Shown here in pieces: positions 1 to 5,927 of a stretch of 6,011 bases of DNA (within the stretch, counting starts at the first letter, position 1; the number at the start of each line of letters is the position of its first letter). The stretch comes from JBMYZL01 sp049610385 (GTDB taxonomy: Bacteria > Bacteroidota > Bacteroidia > Flavobacteriales_D > Sanyastnellaceae), in the NCBI GenBank assembly GCA_049610385.1, contig JBMYZL010000043.1, positions 1 through 6,011 on the forward strand, read 5' to 3'. The notes below the pieces were generated by a model. The model did not search any database. It was not told where the DNA came from and was given only the letters and a program-made list of their open reading frames with translations. Made by a program: the position numbers and the translations under genes.

Positions 1-285
1 GGTTTTTACGGAAGAATTGCTGAGAAAGCGTACGAATTGTTTCCCAAAGAGCAATTGCTGTTTTTGCGTTTCGAGGATTTCGAAAAGAATTTCGATTTGG
101 TCTCGGAATTCTTAGGTCTTCCTCCAGGTTCTCCATTCACGCTCGAAAACAGGAACAAGGGAGCAGACAAGCCCCAAATTGAGCCTGAGCAAGCACAGCG
201 ACTGGGAATCTATTATGCCAACGAGGTGATGAAGTTGCAAGCGCTAACTGGATTGAACGTAGAAGAATGGTTGCCAAATTCATAA
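1..285 (+). CDS. Sulfotransferase, C-terminal fragment (5' end outside window)
   Basis: The reading frame is open from the first base and ends at TAA 283-285, giving 94 residues of a longer protein. The visible part starts GFYGRIAEKAYELFP and continues LLFLRFEDFEKN, then LVSEFLGLPP, and ends YYANEVMKLQALTGLNVEEWL. This is the usual end of PAPS-dependent sulfotransferases: a helix before 'FP', the strand with the R/Y-x-E-D-F/L motif, the FLGL helix, and a final 'L..LTG.dv..WL' segment. The family transfers sulfate from PAPS to hydroxyl or amino groups of glycans or lipids. The PAPS-binding P-loop and catalytic residues lie upstream and cannot be checked. Its last 19 bp overlap the next gene, which also carries a sulfotransferase domain, so the two are probably co-transcribed and act on the same product. 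Family call is fairly secure; the substrate is unknown. Confidence 0.8.
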   Translation, partial: GFYGRIAEKAYELFPKEQLLFLRFEDFEKNFDLVSEFLGLPPGSPFTLENRNKGADKPQIEPEQAQRLGIYYANEVMKLQALTGLNVEEWLPNS

Positions 286-2777
286 GGAAATTGTTCAGGC
301 CTTTGGCCCCGAAGTCAGAAAGGTCATTCGAAGTGGCTGATTTGAAGCAGAATGGACGCCTGGGGGATGCATTGGAGGCGGCCCTTCGGGCTTTTGAAAA
401 ATCGCCTGGAGCCATTGACCGAATCGTGGAAGTTTCGGAGCTCTTGATGGCATGGCATCGCAACGATGAAGCCGAGGTCATTTTGTCAAAAGGGATGCAA
501 TTGCACCCAGACGAATGCCGAATTGCTGAAAAATGGGCCAGTCTTCTGGTGAAAACCGATCGCGCTGAAGCGGCGATGCTGGTGATGAAAAACTGGCATG
601 ATTCGAGTCCCGATCAACAAAAATTTCATCGGAATTGGATCAAGTTGGCCATCGGGATTCCTGATCTGGACCGGGCTCGGCAGTTGTGGCAATCGTTCTC
701 CGTATCTATGCCTGAGCATGTTGCCTTTTCCACTGAGATTGATTTGCTTGTCGCAGAGAATCAATTCGAGGAGGCCTACGACAAAATTGCACTTCGACTG
801 GAAAAAATTCCAGAAAACGAGGCGCTTCGGAGCCGGTCTCTGGTGGTGCTTTCGAGACTTCTTTTGAAGGAAGGGAAAAAGAAATGGGGCGGACGTGCTC
901 AGAGGGCGCTGATGAACTCGCTTGATTCCGGAGCGGATCGAAATGCCGCGGAATTGAATCTGGCCTTGGCCTTGGGAAAGCGTGAGTTGAGCGATACAAT
1001 TCTCAAGGAAATTCCGTTCAGTGACAAGAATTTGCGCATCTTGTTGCACCGAGCACGACGAAAGCAAGAAAACGGCAATGTGGTAATGGCCCGACTGTTT
1101 TGGGAGAATCAAATCTTGAAACAGCACCCCTTTCCTCAGTTGCGTTCTCCTGAACCACGGGAATTGATTCCATTGAATGACATGCCGCCCCAAGACGTTG
1201 AGGACATTCGGTTGTTCACCGTGATTCGCAATGAGAAGTGGCGATTGCCTTGGTTTCTGGATTATTATCGAAAGTTGGGGGTGGACCATTTTTTCTTCGT
1301 CGATAATGGGTCCACGGATGGAAGTCCGGAATGGTTGCTAAAAGCTGGATCGGATGTGCATGTAATTCATACGGATGTGAGTTATGCGAAGGGAAACTCA
1401 GGCTTGGTCTGGCTCAATGCGCTCATGGACGCGTATGGCAGGAAAAGCTGGAATCTCTACTTGGATGTCGATGAGGCCCTCGTGTTTCCGCGGATGGAGG
1501 AGTTGGGTCTCACCGGCTTGACAAAGTACATGGAGGCCTTGGATCAGGAGGCCTTGGCCGGCCAAATGGTCGACATGTTTTCATCCACACCCGTCAAGCT
1601 GGATGTCGATGGGTTTGAACGGGACTTTGTGACGCACTACCCCTTGTATGAAAGCAGTTATGAACGAACACCGATTCCCCATTGTCCTTTTTATTTCACT
1701 TCTGGTGGGGTGAGAAGAAATCTGGGGTATTCGGAAAACCAAACCAAAGTCCCCCTCATCCGAGGAGGGAGGGGCATCCATTTGCTCTACAGCAGTCACA
1801 TGATCACGCCAGCGAAATTGAGTGACATTTCATGTGGATTGCTGCACTTCAAGCTCGCGGGGGATTACGTTCGGCAATTCCAAGAGGATGCGCAGGCCAA
1901 CAACCGCGTCGGTACTTGCAAAATTCGTCACCAGATTTACGGCAATTTCTTCGAGCAATTGCAGTCAGACCATGTCGACTTTACCAACAAAACTACCCGT
2001 CGCTATGAGGGCCCTAAATCTTTGCAAGCCGAAGGCATTGTGACGACCACCTACATGTACGAGGCGTTCGACAAGGCCGCGGATTCAGGACTCTGGCCGA
2101 GGCAAATCCAGCGGCCCAATTTGTCGTTCAGTCATGCGGGAAATTTTGTCTGGTTTCGCGTAGCAAAAACAGGAACGCGCACCATCGACAACATTCTGTC
2201 TGAGCTTTCGGAAGATTACCGGTACTTCTACGGTAACATCGAAAATAACATAATCGAGATGCAGAAGACAACCGCTAGCATGCTGTCCCGAGAGGACGTG
2301 TTTGTCTTCACGATTGTCCGAAATCCTTTTGATCGATTGGTGTCTGCTTGGCAGAACAAGTTTGTGGACCGGAATAGCCCATTGGCAAAAAGATTCTGGA
2401 AACACCTCGGTGTTGAGAAAAATTCTGAGATTCAACTTCGATTGAAGACTGATTTCGATTTTTTTGTTCGGACGATGTTGAACTCGAATCTCGCGACCAA
2501 CATCCACTTTTGTGCTCAAACAGATTTGCTCCATGGTTTCCCAGAAACGGGTTTTGTCGGGCGATTTGAGCGGTTCGAAGCAGATTTAAAAGTGATTCTC
2601 TTGCGTTTAAATCGTTCACATGAAGAAGTGCTGATTTCAAAGCTCAACAAATCCAAGCGCAAATCGCATTATTCCTCCCTTTACACACCGGAGTTGATTG
2701 AAATGGTTCGCGATTTTTACAAATCAGATCTGGATGCATTCGGTTACGATTTCGAGGATGCTGATTCTGTTGCTTGA
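267..2777 (+). CDS. TPR-like / glycosyltransferase (GT2_4-type) / sulfotransferase tri-domain protein
   Basis: An 836-residue protein with three parts. Residues about 20-285 are helical, TPR-like repeats (for example RLGDALEAALRAFEKSP and NDEAEVILSKGMQLHP), likely a protein-interaction or scaffold region. Residues about 313-575 match the Glyco_tranf_2_4 style of GT-A glycosyltransferase: FTVIRNEKWRLPWFLDYY, VDNGSTDGS (345-353), the metal-binding DVDE (400-403), VDMFSS, GGVRRNLG, then KVPLIR and LLHFK. Residues about 625-830 are a Sulfotransfer_2 domain: 5' PAPS loop FRVAKTGTRTI (630-640), 3' phosphate motif IVRNPFDRLVSAW (683-695), GRFERFEADL (765-774), and a terminal HYSSLYTPELIEMV...FGYDF. 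The protein may add a sugar and a sulfate to one envelope glycan or lipid. No signal peptide or clear membrane segment is seen, so a cytoplasmic location is inferred. The ATG start overlaps the previous gene by 19 bp and gives a basic N-terminus; the ribosome site is weak (AGAAGA just before ATG), so a slightly later start is possible. Confidence 0.9.
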   Translation: MVAKFIRKLFRPLAPKSERSFEVADLKQNGRLGDALEAALRAFEKSPGAIDRIVEVSELLMAWHRNDEAEVILSKGMQLHPDECRIAEKWASLLVKTDRAEAAMLVMKNWHDSSPDQQKFHRNWIKLAIGIPDLDRARQLWQSFSVSMPEHVAFSTEIDLLVAENQFEEAYDKIALRLEKIPENEALRSRSLVVLSRLLLKEGKKKWGGRAQRALMNSLDSGADRNAAELNLALALGKRELSDTILKEIPFSDKNLRILLHRARRKQENGNVVMARLFWENQILKQHPFPQLRSPEPRELIPLNDMPPQDVEDIRLFTVIRNEKWRLPWFLDYYRKLGVDHFFFVDNGSTDGSPEWLLKAGSDVHVIHTDVSYAKGNSGLVWLNALMDAYGRKSWNLYLDVDEALVFPRMEELGLTGLTKYMEALDQEALAGQMVDMFSSTPVKLDVDGFERDFVTHYPLYESSYERTPIPHCPFYFTSGGVRRNLGYSENQTKVPLIRGGRGIHLLYSSHMITPAKLSDISCGLLHFKLAGDYVRQFQEDAQANNRVGTCKIRHQIYGNFFEQLQSDHVDFTNKTTRRYEGPKSLQAEGIVTTTYMYEAFDKAADSGLWPRQIQRPNLSFSHAGNFVWFRVAKTGTRTIDNILSELSEDYRYFYGNIENNIIEMQKTTASMLSREDVFVFTIVRNPFDRLVSAWQNKFVDRNSPLAKRFWKHLGVEKNSEIQLRLKTDFDFFVRTMLNSNLATNIHFCAQTDLLHGFPETGFVGRFERFEADLKVILLRLNRSHEEVLISKLNKSKRKSHYSSLYTPELIEMVRDFYKSDLDAFGYDFEDADSVA

Positions 2778-2800
2778 GAACCCCGCCATCACCAATTGGA

Positions 2801-2829
2801 AGCTCACGGAGTGCGTTCTCCGTGTTGCT
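2801..2829 (+). other. Inverted repeat / hairpin after the tri-domain gene, possible terminator
   Basis: CACGGAG (2805-2811) and CTCCGTG (2818-2824) are perfect reverse complements around a 6-base loop. AGC (2801-2803) and GCT (2827-2829) can extend the stem past a small internal loop. It lies 23 bases after the stop codon of the tri-domain gene. No T-run follows, so a classical intrinsic terminator is not shown; an mRNA 3'-end stabiliser or a protein-binding site is equally possible. Confidence 0.4.
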
Positions 2830-2960
2830 CATGGCATGGGTTCGTTGTGGCGAGGGATGTATATGGCTTCCTCAATCACAATGGGACGAATGAAGAAAAT
2901 TGTCTGACCGCATGTGGCAATCACAACGCCCAAGACGTCGTCACTGATTCATGCAATGCA

Positions 2961-2966
2961 AGAGGG
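2961..2966 (+). promoter_or_regulatory. Weak ribosome-binding site for the GNAT-like gene
   Basis: AGAGGG lies nine bases before the ATG at 2976. It is the best purine-rich site near the start of this gene and supports choosing ATG 2976 over the upstream TTG at 2796, where no comparable site is seen. Confidence 0.4.
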
Positions 2967-2975
2967 TTTGCAGCG

Positions 2976-3698
2976 ATGGAAATCTTCGCTTTGCGTTTGC
3001 TTGTGATTTGCCATGAAGGGCTCAAGGCACCCCTTAACATCTTTGAACTTTCAGAGGGAGATGGATTCAAGTGCATCGACTTGGGTTATATTCGATTTGT
3101 TGAACTTCGCACAATGATCCAAGCATGTCATCCCACCCAAATTGAACGCGCGCGCTCGATTTTGGTGGGTGCGTTGAAAAATTCCTTGGGGGTTCATTGG
3201 GTGCTTCGAGACAAGAGTGAGGCAGGGAAAGTGATGGCGTTGGAAGTGTTGTTCTTTGAAGGGGCTGACAAAGAAGGCATCTTCCTCTCCGACGATGGGA
3301 ATGGAGCCTTGGTGTTTTATGACATCAACGACTCAAGCTGGAGTTGGTCCAATGTCCGACGAAAGGCTAAGTTGGTGTTGCGTCACGCAGGAATTCGGAG
3401 TCTTTGGCGATTGTCGAAATACCGGCAAATGATCTCGTCTACCAGGCCGCGAAAAGCCATGGTTGGATTTTTGGTCGGTACAGACAGACTTGCGAACGGA
3501 ACAAAGGCCATTTTCGACATTCACGAAGGCATGCAGAAACTGGCCAAATCCCAGAATCTGCCAATTTGCTTGGAGACCACACAGCCAAGGGTCAGGCGAC
3601 TGTATCAATATGCAGGATATGCTGAATATGCTGTGAAAAAGCATCCTTATGCGGAACTCGATATCTACTTTTTTATTAAGTATCCCGAAGATGCCTGA
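2976..3698 (+). CDS. GNAT-like N-acyltransferase
   Basis: A 240-residue protein from ATG 2976. The C-terminal half looks like the GNAT fold: strand MVGFLVGTD (162-170), a degenerate acyl-CoA pyrophosphate loop RLANGTKA (171-178, in place of the usual R/QxxGxG/A), helix IFDIHEGMQKLA, then LPICLETTQPRVRRLYQYAGY (196-215), the family's typical LET..n..lY...GF ending. The middle has GIFLSDDGNGALVFYD (101-116) and a basic helical stretch before RPRK. GNAT enzymes move an acyl group from acyl-CoA (some from acyl-ACP) to an amine; acceptor and donor are not readable here. The last 8 bp overlap the first desaturase gene, suggesting translational coupling and a role in lipid or acyl metabolism. The frame stays open upstream to the previous gene's stop, so an earlier non-ATG start (TTG 2796) is possible, but that extension looks non-protein-like. 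Family call is moderately confident; function is inferred from context only. Confidence 0.72.
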   Translation: MEIFALRLLVICHEGLKAPLNIFELSEGDGFKCIDLGYIRFVELRTMIQACHPTQIERARSILVGALKNSLGVHWVLRDKSEAGKVMALEVLFFEGADKEGIFLSDDGNGALVFYDINDSSWSWSNVRRKAKLVLRHAGIRSLWRLSKYRQMISSTRPRKAMVGFLVGTDRLANGTKAIFDIHEGMQKLAKSQNLPICLETTQPRVRRLYQYAGYAEYAVKKHPYAELDIYFFIKYPEDA

Positions 3699-4800
3699 AT
3701 CCATCACCCGCATCACCTTTCCGCCGGAAAGCGACAATTTCTACGCAGATCTCAGAAAAGAAGTGTCTCGGCATTTCAAAGAATCTGGCAGCACCCATTA
3801 CGGCAACCGCAACATGTACCTCAAAGTGGTAGTCATGTTTTTGGTGTATTTCGGCTTGTATTCAGGCATGTTGGTAACAACCTCGACTTTCCAGGCACTT
3901 CTTGTTTGGTATGCATTCATTGGAGTTTGGGGTGTTTTCTTGGGGTTGAACGTGGGGCATGACGCCGCCCATTTCGCATTGTTCAAATCGCGTCAATGGA
4001 ACAGGATCTTCGTGCATGTCTTCGATTTGCTTGGAACCAACTCGTTCAACTGGAAGAACCGCCACGTCGGGGCACACCATCTTTTTCCCAACATCATGGA
4101 TTACGACTCCGACATTCAGCAGTCCGATGTCGTGAAGATTTTCCCCAAGGACAAACACCGAAGCATCCACAAGGTGCAGTGGATGTACATGCCTTTTGTG
4201 TATATGATTTACATTTTTCGTTGGGTCATGTACCGCGATTTCAAGGACATTTTTTCCCAAAAAATCGGAGGCTTCGACAACAGCAATTATCCAGTCAAAG
4301 AAATTGCCAAATTGGTTTTTTTTAAGCTCGTTTACTTCGGCTACATCGTGGTCACGCCCAAATTGATTCTGGGTTTTTCATGGGCACAGGTATTCGTTGC
4401 ATTTGTCCTTTTGACGGTCTTTGCGAGCCTCACCATCACCATGGTTTTGCTCTCCACCCACGTGGGGGAGCAAGCCAATTTTCCCGAGCCCGATGCTGAC
4501 GGGGTCATGCCTCACTCTTGGTCTCACCATCACCTGTTGACGGCGGGTGATTTTGCGACAGACAGCATGTTTGTGACACACCTATTTGGAGGGTTCAATC
4601 ATCATGTTATACATCACTTGTTCCAGCACATTTGCCACATCCATTACCCCGAATTGACGAAAATTCTGATTCAAGTTGCTTCTGAACATGGGGTGCAATA
4701 CCGCTCTGAAAGACATATGTTTTCTGCGATGTATTCGCATTTTAAGCTGTTGTACAACAACGGCAATCCCGCAAACCCCGAAGAATTGCTGGAGTCATGA
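3691..4800 (+). CDS. Membrane fatty acid desaturase (acyl-lipid/acyl-CoA type)
   Basis: A 369-residue integral-membrane di-iron enzyme that would introduce a double bond into an acyl chain using oxygen and an electron donor. All three histidine boxes are present: HDAAH (90-94), HVGAHH (125-130, HxxxHH), and HVIHH (305-309, HxxHH), plus the accessory STHVGE (255-260) and the family-like SWSHHHLLTAGDF. Hydrophobic segments lie at about 44-64, 69-89, 163-180, 209-230 and 231-255, the expected pattern around the boxes. Layout and the HHLFQHICHIHYPEL ending resemble front-end (delta-5/6, linoleoyl-CoA-type) desaturases, but box 3 has H where many of those have Q, and there is no fused cytochrome b5 domain. 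ATG 3691 was chosen because it overlaps the previous stop as ATGCCTGA and gives a normal hydrophilic N-terminus; the frame is open 14 codons further upstream. It overlaps the next desaturase by 4 bp. Hydroxylase or sphingoid-base desaturase activity cannot be excluded. Confidence 0.88.
   Translation: MPESITRITFPPESDNFYADLRKEVSRHFKESGSTHYGNRNMYLKVVVMFLVYFGLYSGMLVTTSTFQALLVWYAFIGVWGVFLGLNVGHDAAHFALFKSRQWNRIFVHVFDLLGTNSFNWKNRHVGAHHLFPNIMDYDSDIQQSDVVKIFPKDKHRSIHKVQWMYMPFVYMIYIFRWVMYRDFKDIFSQKIGGFDNSNYPVKEIAKLVFFKLVYFGYIVVTPKLILGFSWAQVFVAFVLLTVFASLTITMVLLSTHVGEQANFPEPDADGVMPHSWSHHHLLTAGDFATDSMFVTHLFGGFNHHVIHHLFQHICHIHYPELTKILIQVASEHGVQYRSERHMFSAMYSHFKLLYNNGNPANPEELLES
4791..4800 (+). promoter_or_regulatory. 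GGAG/ATGA coupling junction between the two desaturases
   Basis: GGAG (4791-4794) lies two bases before ATG 4797, and the start codon overlaps the previous TGA as ATGA. The spacing is too short for an ideal ribosome site, so translation of the second desaturase probably depends on re-initiation by ribosomes finishing the first. Confidence 0.45.
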
Positions 4801-5774
4801 GCCATTCCCCTTCAGAATTGTTGCTCAAGACGGTTCCTTTTGCAAAGGAGAATGTCGTGACGAGCTGGCGATATGCCTTGACGGCTTGGTTTTTGCTGAT
4901 TTCATGCATTGTGGGTGTGGTTCTGTTGCCGTTTTGGTGGATGCGTGCCTTGAGCAGTGTTGGTGTGGCTGTATTGATGTCACGGACTTTTGTGATTTAT
5001 CACGACTTCGTACATGGCGCCATCCTCAGGTCGAGCACCTTGGCCAAGGTATTGTTTGGGGCTTATGGCGTGTTTTGCCTTGCTCCGATGACCGTTTGGA
5101 AACGAACACACGAATACCATCACCGTCACAATGGAAGGATTTCCAAACCCAGCATCGGGACCTATCCTGTGTTCACGAAAACCAGGTTTGAGAGCGCATC
5201 CAGGGCGGAGCAGAGGCGTTATCTTTTCGACAGGCACCCTGTTGTTATTGCCTTGGGATACTGGTTCACCTTTCTGCACGGGATGTGCATTCAACCAGGC
5301 CTGGCGAATCCCAAGAAGCATTGGGATTCCTGCCTCGCAGTGTTCGTCCATGTGACGTATATCGCATGCATGCTTTTGATGGCAGGGTGGGAGGTGACCA
5401 TGTTGGCCATCGTGCTGCCCAACACCGCAGCTTTTGGCTTCGGCGCCTACCTCTTCTACGTACAGCACAATTTCCCTTCAGTGCAATTCGTCAGCGATGG
5501 GGATTGGGCATACGAGTCGTCGGCTCTCAAATCCTCAAGCTTTTTGGATTTAAGCCCATGGATGCACTGGGTCACAGCGAATATTGGGTACCACCACGTT
5601 CACCATCTCAATGCACGAATCCCATTTTACAGACTGCCGGAAGCCAAGACAGCCATCCCTGAGTTGCAAAGCCCGCCAAGCACGAATTTGAAATGGAGGG
5701 AAATGCGACGGTGCATGGCGCTCAAGGTATGGGACGAGCAGAGAGGACTTATGATTCCCTTGGCTGACGATTAG
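4797..5774 (+). CDS. Membrane fatty acid desaturase (DesA / delta-12-like)
   Basis: A 325-residue integral-membrane desaturase. The histidine boxes are HDFVH (69-73), HEYHH (105-109) and HHVHH (266-270). Around them are signatures of the DesA-like group: WKRTHEYHHRHNG, NPKKHWDS (171-178), YVQHNFPS (221-228), SSALKSSSFL, and NIGYHHVHHLNARIPFYRLP. Hydrophobic segments lie at about 27-48, 52-68, 80-100, 148-165, 178-197 and 199-222. The enzyme would use oxygen and reduced ferredoxin or a similar donor to desaturate an acyl chain in the membrane. It belongs to a different subfamily from the desaturase before it, so the two likely act at different positions or on successive intermediates. The start overlaps the previous stop as ATGA; the stop is TAG 5772-5774. 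All key histidines are intact. Exact regiospecificity is not predictable; related fold members include hydroxylases and ketolases. Confidence 0.9.
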   Translation: MSHSPSELLLKTVPFAKENVVTSWRYALTAWFLLISCIVGVVLLPFWWMRALSSVGVAVLMSRTFVIYHDFVHGAILRSSTLAKVLFGAYGVFCLAPMTVWKRTHEYHHRHNGRISKPSIGTYPVFTKTRFESASRAEQRRYLFDRHPVVIALGYWFTFLHGMCIQPGLANPKKHWDSCLAVFVHVTYIACMLLMAGWEVTMLAIVLPNTAAFGFGAYLFYVQHNFPSVQFVSDGDWAYESSALKSSSFLDLSPWMHWVTANIGYHHVHHLNARIPFYRLPEAKTAIPELQSPPSTNLKWREMRRCMALKVWDEQRGLMIPLADD

Positions 5775-5793
5775 TTGATACTTCAACGGCCAA
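5774..5793 (+). repeat. Small hairpin with TTCAACGGCCAA motif (copy A)
   Basis: GTTGA (5774-5778) and TCAAC (5783-5787) pair around a 4-base loop, beginning at the last base of the stop codon. The right arm leads into GGCCAA. The 12-base TTCAACGGCCAA (5782-5793) recurs at 5850-5862 with one extra C. Confidence 0.4.
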
Positions 5794-5841
5794 TTTTCTA
5801 GCCCTTCTTTCAGATATTTAAGCAGAAATGTGAAGAGTCGA

Positions 5842-5862
5842 TTGAAAAGTTCAACCGGCCAA
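5842..5862 (+). repeat. Small hairpin with TTCAACCGGCCAA motif (copy B)
   Basis: TTGAA (5842-5846) and TTCAA (5850-5854) pair around AAG. The motif TTCAACCGGCCAA (5850-5862) repeats copy A with one inserted C, and both copies have TTGA just upstream. The copies start 68 bases apart. Confidence 0.4.
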
Positions 5863-5874
5863 CTCTGGGTTGAA
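5850..5874 (+). terminator. Candidate operon 3'-end stem-loop
   Basis: TTCAACC (5850-5856) and GGTTGAA (5868-5874) form a perfect 7-bp stem with an 11-base loop, 75 bases after the desaturase stop. The left arm is shared with the small hairpin of copy B, so the two structures exclude each other. No T-run follows directly (TTTT appears only at 5885-5888), so terminator function is tentative. Confidence 0.3.
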
Positions 5875-5927
5875 GGTGTTCGGATTTTGTCAATTTTCCT
5901 TCATGGGTAACGGCCCCCTTTGTCGCA

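Larger units (their letters stand above)
2778..2975. other. Intergenic gap with hairpin; no convincing gene
   Basis: This 198-bp stretch separates the glycan-type genes from the acyltransferase/desaturase genes. Two + frames are open across much of it: one runs from the upstream gene to 2907, and the other, in frame with both neighbours, is open throughout. Neither translation resembles a known protein, and the in-frame one is rich in Cys and His without recognised domain character. The gap is long enough for a terminator plus a promoter for the downstream operon, but I could not point to a confident -33/-7 pair. Confidence 0.5.

Noticed and set aside
486..1289. A 267-codon open frame on the - strand inside the tri-domain gene
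   Set aside because: It lies wholly opposite the TPR/glycosyltransferase coding region, has no recognisable motif, and the + strand frame there has clear family signatures. It is an antisense shadow.
1532..1557. Direct repeat GGAGGCCTTGG, two copies 15 bases apart
   Set aside because: It encodes EAL-x-x-EAL within the glycosyltransferase domain and spans whole codons; it looks like a local coding coincidence, not a mobile or regulatory repeat.
2085..2534. A 149-codon - strand frame opposite the sulfotransferase domain
   Set aside because: The + strand encodes intact PAPS-binding motifs at this place; the antisense translation resembles nothing known.
2843..2868. Possible Bacteroidota-type promoter (TTG plus TATATG) before the GNAT-like gene
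   Set aside because: The spacing between the TTG and TATATG elements is too short or ambiguous, and the -7 element does not match TAnnTTTG.
2778..2975. Zinc-finger-like small protein from the Cys/His-rich in-frame translation of the gap
   Set aside because: Cys and His spacing fits no known finger, no start codon with a ribosome site is seen, and a second frame is equally open over much of the gap.
4676..5191. A 171-codon + frame bridging the two desaturase genes
   Set aside because: It overlaps histidine-box-containing sequence in both desaturases in another frame, and its Cys-rich translation shows no domain.
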